Origin: Prorocentrum cordatum
Taxonomy: Eukaryota; Sar; Dinophyceae; Prorocentrales; Prorocentraceae
DNA length: 64,000 nt
Reading direction: 5' to 3'
NCBI GenBank assembly: GCA_963575745.1
Contig: CAUYUJ010017829.1
Coordinates: 46,001-110,000, forward strand
Shown: piece by piece, positions 23,852-35,129 of the stretch
How the letters are laid out: each line of letters begins with the position of its first letter
How positions within the stretch are numbered: the first letter of the stretch is position 1
The notes under the pieces: model-generated
What the model was told of the DNA's origin: nothing
The model's database searches: none
What the model saw: the letters and a program-made list of their open reading frames with translations, nothing else
Position numbers and translations under genes: made by a program

Positions 23852-24610
23852 ATTTATCCCGATCCTAGCCCTGTTTCAGGGGCGGCGGGGAGAAGGGGCA
23901 GAGACTGCAGAGAATGCAGAGGCAACGCCAGCCCCGAGGATGAGCTGTGTTGGGAGCCCCCTGGCGCCCCCCTCGACTCTGGGCACATCCCTCGTATGCC
24001 ATCTGCCGCCCCGGTCCAGGGATACCCTGGCATTACGGAGCGTTCCAGGTGCAGTGCATCCTTGTGATCCATCCCTCCGGTTGGTCTCACTGGTACATGC
24101 AGCCAACGCGCCTAGTAAGGACGCGCGCCTTCATCTAGGGTACCTTGGCGTCGTTGCCTCTGAAGCCCGTCGTTTGCCGTTTTAGCTAATCGCCCGCCGC
24201 CCCAAAAAACAATTTCGGCCTCTCAGGGTCTTGCGTCCTTCCCACCCGTCCTTGATCCACGTTTTGACTGTTCAGTAGAGAGCCGTGCCAAGAAGCACCC
24301 TGCTTGCCTCCAGGGTGCCCTGGGTCTCTCGGGTTTCGATGGGTTTGCGGTGGAACTGTGACGCATGGATGCACTGGGGTCTCAGGGTTCGGTTTCTTGT
24401 GGAAGGCCTCTTGTGGTCGAGCTCCTACTGCACACATACCCCAGATTTCGTAATAAAAGGGAGGGGGTCACAACCCTCCCAGACGAGAAGTCTTAGACCC
24501 CCTCAGACCATCCATGAAAGGGCGGCCCTTTGCCCAGACCCCCCCGAACCCTCCAAGACAGCTCAAATCAGACCCCCCCTCCAAATGTGACCCCCCCACT
24601 TTATTTTGGA
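23852..24610. other. No gene recognised
   Basis: Moderate-GC unique-looking sequence with short open frames on both strands and no recognisable motif; from about 24450 it becomes rich in CCCCCC and CAGACC words. Confidence 0.4.
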
Positions 24611-24616
24611 ATCCGG

Positions 24617-24776
24617 AGTAGGCGTGACCCTTCGCCGGACTGGCCTCGGGTGCGGGCTCCGCGGGGTCCGCCCGATCGCCGAAGGCGATGCGACAGCAGC
24701 GGCCGGGGCGCTCGGATTTGGCCCTCCCGCGCCCCCCAAAGGCCGCGCACCAGAGGCCGCTCTTGCCCGCGCCTGT
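24617..24776. mobile_element. GAGTGACC inverted-repeat element, copy 2
   Basis: Diverged copy. The left end contains GTGACCCTTCGCCGGACTGGCC. The middle has CGATCGCCGAAGGCGATGCG and the right end CGCGCACCAGAGGCCGCTCTTG. Same order of words as the copy at 16260-16429; terminal bases are eroded. Confidence 0.65.
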
Positions 24777-25007
24777 CAGACTGGCTTAGGAGAAAGCGTA
24801 CATGTTCGTGGGCTCCAGGCTTCCCTCCAGAAGCCGAGAGTCTGGCTGGACCCTGGGCGTTCTCTGGGAGTTTTTTTCTTAAAGAAAAAAGAGACGAAAG
24901 CTCCGTATTTATCTGGATCTGGACTACTGTCTAAGAGCACGCTTTGAACGAAGGCTACGTTTTTAGCGTGAAGTTTTATTCGCTCGAAGGCAGGCGACCT
25001 CCGCAGG

Positions 25008-25312
25008 GGGAGGAGGAGGAGGAGGAGGAGGAGGATAGGAGGAGGAGGAGGAGGAGGAGGAGGAGGAGGGAGGAGGAGGAGGAGGAGGTGGAGGAGGAGG
25101 AGGAGGAGGAGGAGGAGGAGGGAGGAGGAGGAGGAAGGAGGAGAGGAGGAGGAGAGGAGGAGGAGGAGGAGGGAGGGAGGAGGAGGGAGGAGGAGGAGGA
25201 GGAGGAGGAGGAGGAGGAGGAGGGAGGGAGGGAGGGAAGGAGGGAGGGAGGGAGGGAGGGAGGGATGGAGGGAGGAGGAGGAGGAGGAGGGAGGAGGAGG
25301 AGGAGGAGTTCT
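25008..25312. repeat. (GGA)n microsatellite with GGGA blocks
   Basis: GGA array with TAGGA and GTGGA interruptions, including a GGGA tetranucleotide stretch near 25220-25275. The flanking 24777-25007 shows no gene. Confidence 0.93.
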
Positions 25313-25496
25313 CTTCACTCGAAGTGCAGGGCCACTCGTTGCGTGCGGCCGACCCCTCCGCAGGGAGGACCTCCCCGGCGACACAAGGGTGCCGTCTCGG
25401 GAGAGGCTGCCCCGCTCGCCTTGGTCCTCGCTCGTGCGCGCGCGCCTGCAGAGGCCAGTGACCGACACCAGACGTAAGATGAAGTCGGACATGTCC

Positions 25497-25621
25497 TTGG
25501 CATCGCTCGGACGTGTGCATTTTTTCTCGGCGAGGGCCATCGAGGAGCATCCTTGATCATTTGGCGAAAAAAGCTGCACGAAACCAAAAAAACAGGGAAT
25601 GGACGTCCGAGCGATGGCCAG
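25497..25621. mobile_element. ATCGCTCGGACG inverted-repeat element, copy 1
   Basis: Left end TTGGCATCGCTCGGACG; right end, inverted, CTGGCCATCGCTCGGACG. Internal words CATCGAGGAGCATCCTTGA and TTGGCGAAAAAA are shared with the second copy at 45310-45450. About 125 bp and non-coding. Confidence 0.75.
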
Positions 25622-25639
25622 TGTCCCTCTACAGGACAA

Positions 25640-25911
25640 CGGTTCAATACATACAAAATCTAGTGTTTAGGGGTGTTTAGGGATAAGTTAGTTCGGTGTA
25701 GGTATGTGTTGGGGTGGATTTTTTCTATGAGTAGGGGTTAGGGCCGGTGGTTGTTTATGGGGTGTTCTTCGATGTTTAAGTCGGGGTGTTCAAGCATGGT
25801 TTAAAGATAGTCAGTGGACAATTGTTTCATATCGTTGGGCTATGTTTGATGTTTTGGGCTATGTTTCATTCTACCTTCAAAGTCAGCCTGTAGGAGGACA
25901 TGCCCGACCTA
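25640..25911. other. T/G-rich low-complexity stretch with TTTAGGG-like words
   Basis: Compositionally distinct T/G-rich sequence (GTGTTTAGGGGTGTTTAGGGATA near its start, then GGGCTATGTTTGATG and GGGCTATGTTTCATT). Only two or three telomere-like words occur and they are not a regular array. No gene. Confidence 0.5.
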
Positions 25912-26059
25912 AGAGTAAGAGTGACCTTTCGCCGGGGTGACCTTTGGTGTGGGCACGGATGGGTCCCCAGATGGCTGCACGTGAAGCGGTAGCAGCGGCT
26001 TGCGCGCTCAGTCTTTGGCCACGCCACGTCCCCCGTGAAGCTGGAGACCTTTTTTTAGG

Positions 26060-26236
26060 GTCCGGCGATAACCCGGGTTATCGGGCTCGCCCCCCCCCAG
26101 GATAACCTAACCTTGCCGGTTGTGCAGGTCCGCGGGGGGGGGGGCGCGGGCATATGCAGTGCTGTCCACAGCCCGAAGGTCAGGTTATCGGGCGGTCCCC
26201 TCCCCCCCCTCTGGATAACCCGGGTTATCGCCGATT
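26060..26236. mobile_element. CGGCGATAACCCGGGTTATC inverted-repeat element
   Basis: CGGCGATAACCCGGGTTATC near the left end is matched by its inverse GATAACCCGGGTTATCGCCG at the right. A further inner pair (GATAACCTAACCTT against its inverse) is separated by G/C runs. T-rich bases lie outside both ends. Non-coding; single copy in this window. Confidence 0.65.
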
Positions 26237-26240
26237 TAAA

Positions 26241-26762
26241 AATTATCCCAGTGCGACCCCACCTAGGAGCTGGAACCCCTAGGAAAGCAGCATTAGTAGT
26301 AACAGTAAAGCTAAGCTAAAGCTAAGCTACAGCTAAGCTAAAGCTAAGCTAAAGCTAAGCTAAAGCTCAGCTGAAGCTAAGATAAAGCTAAGCGACAGTT
26401 GAGCTGCAGCTAAACTAAAGCTAAGCTAAGGCTAAGATAAAGCTACGCTACAGCTAAGCTAGAACTATGGTAAATCATAGGTACAGCTAAGCTAAAGCTA
26501 AGCTGGCGCTAAGCTAAAGCTAAACTAAAGCTAAGCTAAAGCTAACCTAAAGCTAAGCTAAAGCTAAGCTAAAGCTAAGCTAAAGCTAAGCTAACGCTAA
26601 AGGTAACGCTAAAGCTAACGCTAAAGCTAAAGCTAAAATTCCCAGAGGACTGGGGGAATCGCTCCCAGGGGACCGGGGGAACCGCCCGGGGCGGGTTACA
26701 CTGCACGGCCCCTTTAAGCCAAGCGAGTAAGAACCTTTCTAGGCAGAGCCTATGTAGGGAAA
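26241..26762 (-). mobile_element. TTTAGC-core element, copy 3 (inverted)
   Basis: Reverse-oriented and more diverged copy. The right arm is at 26241-26308 (AATTATCCCAGTGCGACCCC), then a GCTAAAGCTAA core, then the left arm at about 26635-26762 with TTTAAGCCAAGCGAGTAAG and TAGGCAGAGCC. It confirms that the two arms belong together and that the element moved as a unit. Confidence 0.78.
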
Positions 26763-26815
26763 AACGGTCTCCGCACCAAAGGCCACTCTTACCCAGGGCC
26801 ACTCTCGCGTGTAGT

Positions 26816-27625
26816 CGAAGTGAGCGCGCGCTGCTGGAGCGGAGCTGCGCGGGGCGGCACCCCCGAGAGGCCGGCGAGGCTGGTGGCCGCTCCAGCAGCT
26901 TCGGGCTCCTGCAGGTCCGGCCGCCGCCGAGAGCACGCCGCTCTCTCTTCCAGAACCCCAGTCATTGATCGCGCCGACCCTCCTCCTCCTCCTCCTCCTC
27001 CTCCTCCTCCTTCTCCTTCTCCTGCCCCTCCACGTGCACGCCGAGCTCCACAAGTGCGCTCCCGCCACGACGCCGTGGCACCCGCCGCGCGAGGTGCTCG
27101 GGCCGTGGCGCCGTGGCGCAGATCCAGTGCGCTCGTCCGCCCTGGAAGGTTGCTTTCCGGCCACGTGCTTGAATCGGGCTTACCCGCTGATGCAGAAGCA
27201 GCCAACCAGGGTGTGCTGACCAGGTGCTAGGCTCATGTGGCCGAAGCTTCCTCTCCGTTGGTGCGCTGACCCGGTTTCTTGGTGCTGATCGACCTAACAC
27301 CTTGTGAGCGCTCTTTGGGTGCCTGCTTCTGAAACTTAAGCGTTATCTAATTGCGCCCGCGCTGCCTCAAGACACCCGCCAGCGCGGCCGCCCGCTGCAC
27401 GACCGAATTCGATAAGTGCGTTGTGCGTGCCCGTTGTTTGGATGTTTTTTGACGCTGGCTTGTGGACCAATGCTCGCGATGCTCGCGCTGCGGTGGAGAG
27501 CGAGGGGGGTCGAGAGGAAGAGGGAGGCAGGAGGGAGTGAAGAAGACGAGTGGAGTGGTAAGGCATCTAATGTGATTCAACGGCATTAGCACAGAGCGCT
27601 CCTCGGGGAGTGGAGGAGGATGCAA
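26816..27625. other. No gene recognised; short TCC run
   Basis: GC-rich sequence with a TCC run (26985-27022) and then more ordinary composition to 27625. Open frames are short and unrecognised. Confidence 0.4.
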
Positions 27626-27629
27626 AGGA

Positions 27630-28591
27630 TCATAAGGGGGAGCGGAGGGATGATGATGCTGATTGCTATTATTAGGAGTTCGATGATGATGACAATAGCG
27701 ACTTTTGCGGTGTCGAGGATGGTGTCGATGATGGTGGTGACGATGACGATGATGACGATGATGATGACGATGATGATAATCAATGACGGTGATGACGCCG
27801 ACGATGACGATGTCAACGAGGATGATGACGATGACGATGACGACGACGATGATGATGATGACGGCGACGACGATAATAGTAATGACGAGGATGATGATTA
27901 TGTTGATGGCAATGATGATTACGCTGATGCTGATGATGACGATGATGATGATGATGATGATGATGATAATGATGATGATGAGGATAAGGAGGAGGAGGAG
28001 GAGGAGGAGGAGCAGGAAGATGATGCTAATGCTGATGCTGAGGACAATGATAAGGGTGATGAGGAGGAGGAGAAGATGTGGATGATGATGGTGCTGCTGT
28101 TGCTGATGCCGATGATGATGACGATGATGATGATGCTGATGCGGATGTTTATGTTGATGTTGATGCTGATTTTCTGATGATGATGTTGCTGATTATGATA
28201 AAGCTGATGATGGTGATGGTGATGATGCTGCTGCTGATGATGAGTATGACGATTATGCTGGTGCTGATGATGACGACGATGATGTTGACGATGTTTGTGC
28301 AGCTGCTGCTGAAACTGATACGGCTCATTTTGTTGTTGGTGTTGCTGCTTTTGACGATGATGATGATGGTGATTCTGATGATGATAGTGATGATGCTGAT
28401 GATGATGATGATGATGATGATGATGTTCATGATAATGTTGATGATGCTGATGAGGAGGATAATGTCGATGATGCTGCTGACGCTGATGATGATGGCGATG
28501 ATTGTGCTCCTGCTGCTGATGATGCTGATGATGATGGTGCTGATGATGATGATGCGGAGGATGCTTCTGATGCTGATGATCACGATGATTC

Positions 28592-28622
<31 letters not shown>

Positions 28623-28739
28623 GGTGGTGATGGTGATGATGCTGCTGTTGATGAAGGTGAGTCTGACGATTATGCTGTTGAATATGCTGCTGATGATGAT
28701 GGTGATGCGTATTTTGTTGGTGTTGTCAGTGCAGGTGAC

Positions 28740-28815
<76 letters not shown>

Positions 28816-28990
28816 GTCATGCTGATCATGGTGATGCCGACGCTGATAATGGTGGTGATGATGCTGATCGTGCTCATGATGCTGCTGATGATGCTGCTGA
28901 TGAGGCAAATAGTGATGCTGCTGTTGATGGTGATGCTGATTCAGATGTTGGTGCGGTTGCTGCCGTTGCTGCTATTGCTGATGATGATGG
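27630..28990. repeat. (GAT)n / TGC-GAT mega-array
   Basis: About 1.36 kb of GAT, GAC and TGCTGAT triplets, with a pure GAT run of about 70 bp near 28740-28810. Frames encode poly-Asp, poly-Met, poly-Ile or poly-His, all artefacts of composition. Confidence 0.93.
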
Positions 28991-29034
28991 TGGTGTGTAT
29001 GCTGATGCTGATGCTGATGAATATGATGAAGATG

Positions 29035-29350
29035 AGGGGGAGCAGGAGGAGGAGGAGGAGAAGGAGGAGAAGGAGGAGGAGGAGGAGGAGGAGGAGGAGG
29101 AGGAGGAGGAGGAGGGAGTAGGAGGAGGAGCAGGAGGTAAGGAGGAGGAGGAGGAGGAGGAGGAGGAGGAGGAGAAGTGAGGAGGAGGAGGAGAGGAGGA
29201 GGAAGAGGAGTGACGAGGACTAGGAGCAGGAGGAGGAGGAGGAGGGGGATGATGAGAGTGAGGATGAGGATGAGGATGAGGAAGAGCAGGAGAGGAGGAG
29301 GAGGAGAAGGAGGAGGAGGAGGAGGAGGAGGGAGAGGAGCAGGCGGAGGA
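29035..29350. repeat. (GGA)n microsatellite
   Basis: GGA array with GTAGGA, GATGAG and GCAGGA interruptions, continuous with the GAT array upstream. Confidence 0.92.
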
Positions 29351-29519
29351 GGGTGAGGAGGTGCACTGCCCATAGAGGGGAGGAGTCAAGGGGGAAAGAG
29401 GGGAAAACAGGGTGGGGGTGCCCATCCGATGAGAACTTTTTGTTTTCAGCCTGAGGTTCCATCCCCCAGGCAGGGCCCGCCGACAGGGCACCCCTCCCTA
29501 AAAACATCACATGGCCTCT

Positions 29520-30005
29520 GGGTCGGTATCTCCCTTGGCCTTCCGAGACAGCGCTAACGCACGAGCTTCCAGCTCACGCGCACCAACCGCTTCCACTTCC
29601 CCACGGGAGCTCAACCCAAAGGCGAAAACCACTGCAGCAAGCTCTATTCGAACAGGGGCCGACTGCTCAACGAAAGGGCGCATGCTCAGGGCCAGCAGCC
29701 GGACCCACACCTCCAGCTGCCAATCCAAAGTGGCTGGACCAGCCCTCGCGGGTGGCCTCGGGGGGGGGGAACTAACATCAGCGAAACACGTGCCTGCTTT
29801 CGTGGGGTGCTCGCCCCTCTTGAGCCTTAAGCGGGACGTGTATGCGGCCCCACCAGAGACCTTACGGGGCCCTTTGCACGGCTCCTTGAGGCCACGCTGG
29901 TTCTGCTGGACCGTTAACTGCCAACAAGAGGAGCAAAACAGGACCTGGTCTCCTTCAGAGACCTGGGCAGCTAAAACACTGTGCTCGCTAACTTTTCCAA
30001 GGACT
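29520..30005 (-). pseudogene. LINE tail fragment: Cys-rich C-terminal segment
   Basis: On the minus strand, from about 29945 downward, the sequence reads FCSSCWQLTVQQNQRGLKEP, then CKGPRKVSGGAAYTSRLRLK and RGEHPTKAG. This is the CxxC...GL..C...L.RL..G.HP pattern that ends dinoflagellate LINE-like proteins (compare YCCRKC...C near the end of LINE C). Another minus frame continues to 29507 with WQLEVWVRLLALSMRPFVEQ. No RT or RNase H accompanies it; the adjacent sequence is a GGA array at 30010, so this is an orphan 3' piece. GGGAGG-type flanking sequence shows no target duplication. Confidence 0.6.
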
Positions 30006-30009
30006 AAGG

Positions 30010-30166
30010 TGGAGGAGGAGGAGGAGGAGGAGGAAGAGGAGGAGGAGGAGGAGGAGGACGAGGACTAGGAGCAGGAGGAGGGTGAGGATGAGGATGAGGA
30101 TGAGGATGAGGATGAGGATGAGGATGAGGATGATGATGATGATGCTGATGAGGATGAGGATGATGA

Positions 30167-30211
<45 letters not shown>

Positions 30212-30600
30212 CTGATGATGAGGATGATGATGATGATGGCGATGATGAATGACTGATGATGATGATTATGGATGATGATGATGATGATTGATGATGATGG
30301 ATGATGCTGGTGATGATGATGATGCATGATGATGATGATGATGATGATTATGATGATGATGATGATGATCATGATCATGATCATGATCATGATCATGATC
30401 ATGATGATGATGATGATGCGTGATGATGATGATGGGAGAGGAAAAGGAAATAGGAGCAGGAGGAGCATGAGAGGGAGGGGGGGGAGGAGAGGAGGTGGAG
30501 AAGTAGGAGGGGGATAGAATGAGGAGAGGAGGAGGAGAAGGGGAGAGAGAGGAGGAGGGGGGAGGAGGAGGAGGGAGAGGAGGAGGAGAGGAGGCGGCGC
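30010..30600. repeat. GGA, GAT and GATCAT compound arrays
   Basis: GGA (30010-30060), GAGGAT/GAT (30085-30365), a palindromic GATCAT run (30363-30405), GAT, then GGA (30430-30598). Confidence 0.93.
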
Positions 30601-30887
30601 CCCCCATCAGAAGGAAAGCATAACGATTGGGTGCTCAGGCCGCTGCCTCGGACGCCCCCCCCCCCCCCCCCCGCGAGGGAGCCACAAACCCCAGGAAGGC
30701 AAAGGGCTGCCCTCCCCCCCTGAAGCAGTGGAGGCAGGGCGGGGAGAGCGGGAGCCGGCGGGGAGAGGACAGCCGAAAGAGGGCGCCGCGAGCCCCCGGA
30801 CGAGGGGGCCCCGCGAGCCGCCACGGGGCCGCCGAGGGAGCGCCCCTCCAGACCCGAGCGACACGCCGAGCGCTGCGCTGTCGAAGC
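30601..30887. other. No gene recognised; C-homopolymer and GC-rich sequence
   Basis: Starts with an 18-19 C run near 30655 and continues GC-rich with no domain in any frame. Confidence 0.4.
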
Positions 30888-31315
<428 letters not shown>

Positions 31316-32285
31316 AAAAAGGGGGGAACAAGCAAAAAACTGAAAACACGGTGTCGTCTGCGCCGACATCGGCGCGCAAGCTGCTTGCGTAAGGTCCGGC
31401 GTGGGCCCCCTCGCTCCCGGCGCAGCGCATCGCGCGGGCGGCCCGCGCAAGAGCCGCCGCGAAGCGGTCGCCATGCCACCTCGCGAGAGACCCGTTTGTG
31501 ATCCTCGCTTACGTCGCTCGGACTCCTTGGCCTCCCAGCGGCGGCGCCCTGGGCCTCGCCGGGGCACCGCGGAGGGGGGGGGAGGGCCGGGGGCCGGCTC
31601 CCTGCCCCCCAGGAAGGCGCTGCAGCTGGCGCCAGGGGAACGACGACAACAAAAAAAAAGAGTCCCCCTGCGCCGACTACTTTCGCGCGTGAGCTGCTCG
31701 CGCCAGGTCGCGGGCAGGTCGCCATTGGCCATGGGGGAAGCGGGTCCTGGGGGGAACAGGCCCCGAGGCTTTTCGCCTTCTTCGGGCCATCGGGGCCCTC
31801 GACGGGCCCCGGGAGTGTCAGAGAACGACTCCGGATGGAAAACTCGTCCTGGGGGAAGGCGCCAGGGTCCAGGACCCGTTTCCCTCAAGACCCGCTTCCC
31901 CCGTGCTAAGTAAGCGCTCTCGTCTCCAAGGTGGCGTGCCGCGCCGGCGGCCCGCGTAAGCCACCGCGTAAGGCCGCTGTGCCATCTCGCGTGAGATCCT
32001 CGTCTTTTCGTCGCTCAACTGGCTGCCAGCTACGGCGCAATGGGGCGGACAAATCGTGCCCCCCCTTGTGTCTCGAATGCCCCGAACTGGACTAACAAGG
32101 ACTCGAGCAGTCAAGCCTACATGCCTAACGCAATGTTTGGCGACACGCCGGGTTGCACCCAGGATGGGCCTGCTCAGACGCGACCAGGGGGACCAGAGTT
32201 GGGGCGGCCCAAAGGAGTAGCATACCCCTCTCTCAATCGTCCTGCGTTAGCATTCAGGGGAAAGGTCAGCCGCCGGCACGAGTGG
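31316..32285. other. No gene recognised; one diverged internal duplication
   Basis: About 31437-31530 (GGCGGCCCGCGCAAG start) resembles about 31950-32030 (GGCGGCCCGCGTAAG start). Both continue to CCATGCCACCTCGCG or GCCATCTCGCG and then TCGTC/TCGCTC words. The encoded peptides (RAGGPRKSRREAV, RAGGPRKPPRKAAV) are alike, but no family is recognised. Confidence 0.4.
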
Positions 32286-32289
32286 CTTC

Positions 32290-32530
32290 AGTATTTTACC
32301 TGAGCCATGCTTCTTGTGGTTTGTGTAGATTTCGCACCCGATTGAGATTAGGTGTGGTGTGAACGGAGTTTGGACCTCCGCATTACAGACCTTACCTAGG
32401 TCAGCCACGGGTTCATCTTCCGTGAGACATCCGCACCTCAGACAGACGACAGTGATATTTGGCGGGAAAGGCTTGGAGAAAACCGCGTCGAAGCGGCGGT
32501 TCTCGCCTGCACACGCGCTCCAGGCCTCCC
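32290..32530 (-). pseudogene. Possible LINE tail fragment with CxxC
   Basis: Minus-strand frame reading PPNITVVCLRCGCLTEDEPV, then ADLGKVC, between about 32470 and 32400. The C-L-R-C-G followed by L..VC resembles the LINE C-terminal Cys segment, but the rest (NHKKHGSGKILKPL) does not match clearly. It may be an orphan remnant like the one at 29520-30005, or chance. Confidence 0.35.
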
Positions 32531-32681
32531 AGATGGGGCCCGAGCAGATGGGGTCGAAGGATCGTGTCGCATCGCCGATGCCTCGGTGGGGAGGCGCGAT
32601 GTGGAACCCGCTTTTCTCTACGCCGACGTCGCTGATGCATCGCCGACGTCGCGGGTGCATCGCCGATGCATCGGCAGAGAA

Positions 32682-32741
32682 GGAGGAGGAGGAGGAGGAG
32701 AGAGGAGAGAGAGGAGGAGAGGAGGAGGGAGGAGGAGGAGA

Positions 32742-32773
<32 letters not shown>

Positions 32774-33240
32774 AGAGGGAGGAGGAGGAGGAGGAGGAGG
32801 AAGGAGGAGGAGGCGATTCGGCGCGATCCTCCGACCTCATCTCGGCGGGCCCCACCCGGGAGGCCTCTGCGCGCCTGCCGGCGGAGCAGCCGCCCAAGCT
32901 CGGGGGGAGGGAGGAGCAGCAGCCGCAGCGGCAGCTGACTCGGGCCGTCCGTGCCGAGGTGGCGAGGCAGGCGTCATGACTCCCCCCCCCCCAGCCTTCC
33001 TATCCTCCTCCTCCTCCTCCTCCTCCTCCTCCTCCTCCTCCTTTTCTCCCTCCTCCTCCCTCCTCCTTTTCTCCTCCTCCTCCTCCTCCTCCTCCTCCTC
33101 CTCCTCCTCCTCCTCCACTCTCCCCTTCCTCCTCCTGCTCCTCCTCCCCTGTTCTTCTGTTCCTGCTCCTCCTGTTCGTTCTCTTTTCCCCAATGCCCCT
33201 CTCACTCCTCCTGTTCTCCTGTCCTCCCTCCCTCCCCCAC
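32682..33240. repeat. (GGA)n then (TCC)n arrays
   Basis: GGA (32682-32812) and TCC (33003-33240) lie in opposite orientation about 190 bp apart, giving a potential long hairpin. The GC-rich loop shows no gene. Confidence 0.9.
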
Positions 33241-34348
33241 TCCTTCTTCCTTCTGTGGCGGAGGCGAGAAAGGCGAGGTGGGAGGAGGATCCTTCTCCTC
33301 CTCCGCCGCCTCCTCCGCTCTCTCTCCCGCGAAGCCCCTCGAGTGCCCCCCCGGGCATTCGCGGGACCCTGCCGCGCCACTCCCGTCCTCCGTGGTCGCC
33401 AGCCGCATGCTTCTGGGAGGCGGGGCTGGGCCGGTCAGCCATGTTTGTTTGTGTCTTGTTGTTATGTCTTTCTCTTCTTCTTCAGCTTATGATTTTCTCT
33501 CTTTTTCTTCCTCTTTCTCTTTCTGTGTACATGCATGTAGTCGACATGTATACAGATCTTCGACCTTCATAACGATTGGCACCTCTGAGCGACTTGATGT
33601 GCTCGGTGACCACTGATTTGATAAACAAAGCCCTATCACCACTGTAACCTCTGGTGCTCCTGCCTGTATGTCTGCTGCTGCCACCGATTCCAACCCAAAC
33701 GACGGCTGCGACTGCTACTGCTACTCCTGCTTCGGTTATTGGGCAACCAGCAGTACCACTGCAATTCCCGCCACCACCACTACGTCCTACTTCTCTTGCA
33801 CATCGCCGTCGTTGTCGACGTCTTGGCCCTTCACAGCGTCCTCGTCGTCCTCGTTCTCGTCATTGTCAGCTTTCTCGTCCTTTTCGTCGTCGTCCTCGCT
33901 GTCGCCGTCGCTTCTTCGAGAGGCATCTTCGCTATGCGGAAGGACTGGTTCTTGCACCTGGACTTGTTTGATGAGGCTCTTTGGCCGGCGCGGCCGGATG
34001 TTGCGGAGTGCCCTCGCTGGGGGTGGGAGTGGGAGTCACACTCGGCGAGGGTGGTAGCCGGACCGCTGTCGCGTGGGAGGTCAACGCAAAGTTGCGTGCA
34101 GGCGGTGGGGGTGCCCAGTGGTGGCGATATCAGGCACCCGACTTGTTCAACGTCGTCGGAGACGTCGATTCAGAGAGCATTGGTGGTAGTGTACGAGTGT
34201 GCGCTTGCCAGCGTGCCTGTGGCCCTTCGGCTTGTGGCTTCTGTCGTTCTGTCGGGTGCCCAACGCGCTGAAGTTGCCCGTGGTGCGTGTTGCGTTGTCT
34301 GTCGTGAGGGGTCGGAGGCGTCGGTGGCATTCCATGCATGCGCGGCGA
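33241..34348. other. No gene recognised
   Basis: Contains a T-rich CTTTCTC stretch (33460-33530) and a CGTCGT-rich stretch (33800-33910). Open frames reach 200 codons but lack recognisable motifs. Confidence 0.4.
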
Positions 34349-34965
34349 CTCATTCCGCTGGACCCACCAGCAGCCCTCGAAAGTAGTGGCGGCAGCTTCG
34401 CAGATCGCAGCCTCCCCAGGGACGGCGAGGTCTCGCTCAGATCTGCGCGGTGCCTCACTCCGCTGGACCCACCAGCAGCCCTCGAAAGTAGTGGCGACAG
34501 TTTCGCAGATCGCAGCCTCCCCAGGGACGGCGAGGTCTCGCTAAGATCTGCGCGGTGCCTCACTCCGCTGGACCCACCAGCAGCCCTCGAAAGCGGCGAC
34601 AGTTTTGCAGATCGCAGCCCTCCCCCCCAGGGACGGCGAGGTTTCGCTCAGATCTGCGCGGTGCCTCACTCCGCTGCTGGACCCACCAGCAGCCTTCGAA
34701 AGTGGCTACAGTTTCGCAGATCGTAGCCCCCAACGGACGGCGAGGTCTCGCTCAGATCTGCGCAGTGCCTCACTCCGCTGGACCCACCAGCAGCCCTCGA
34801 AAGTAGTGGCGACAGTTTCGCAGATCGCAGCCCTCCCCCACAGGGACGGCGAGGTTTCGCTCAGATCTGCGCGGTGCCTCACTCCGCTGGGCCCACCAGC
34901 AGCCCTCGAAAGTGGCGACAGTTTAGCAGATCGCAGCCCCCCCCAGGGACGGCGAGATCTCGTGG
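34349..34965. repeat. About 105-bp minisatellite, 6 copies
   Basis: Units begin CTCACTCCGCTGGACCCACC at 34349, 34454, 34559, 34665, 34769 and 34878 (steps 105, 105, 106, 104, 109). Each carries TTTCGCAGATCGCAGCC and, except in the last copy, CTCAGATCTGCGCGGTGC; small indels occur in a C run. Not in a protein frame. Confidence 0.92.
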
Positions 34966-35129
34966 GAGACAGGAGGCGGGAGGGAGGAGGCGGGAGGAGG
35001 AGGAGGGACGCGACCACAGTGCTCTATTCAAAACGAATACCCAACCAAGGAGGGTTGGGAACAATATTTACACACCCACAGGGACCCAGTGATTTTTACA
35101 TTGTTGCCTGTTCGCCTCCGATGGTCTGC
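34966..35129. other. No gene recognised
   Basis: Short GGA-rich start, then unique-looking sequence. Confidence 0.4.

Larger units (their letters stand above)
25912..26815. mobile_element. GAGTGACC element, copy 3, split by nested insertions
   Basis: The left half (25912-26040) has AAGAGTGACCTTTCGCCGGG, CCTTTGGTGTGGGC and AGCAGCGGCTTGCGCGC. The right end (26771-26815) has CCGCACCAAAGGCCACTCTT to CGCGTGTAG. The segment between is filled by an inverted-repeat element (26060-26236) and the inverted TTTAGC element (26241-26762). The two halves together match one complete copy. Confidence 0.65.

Noticed and set aside
25655-25700. TTTAGGG words as an internal telomere
   Set aside because: Only two or three irregular words; no array.
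28078-29121. Long poly-Met/poly-Asp/poly-Leu open frames
   Set aside because: They follow directly from the GAT and GGA triplets; all frames stay open for the same reason.
34349-34965. CRISPR array
   Set aside because: The whole 105-bp unit is repeated with no variable spacers, and the organism is a eukaryote.
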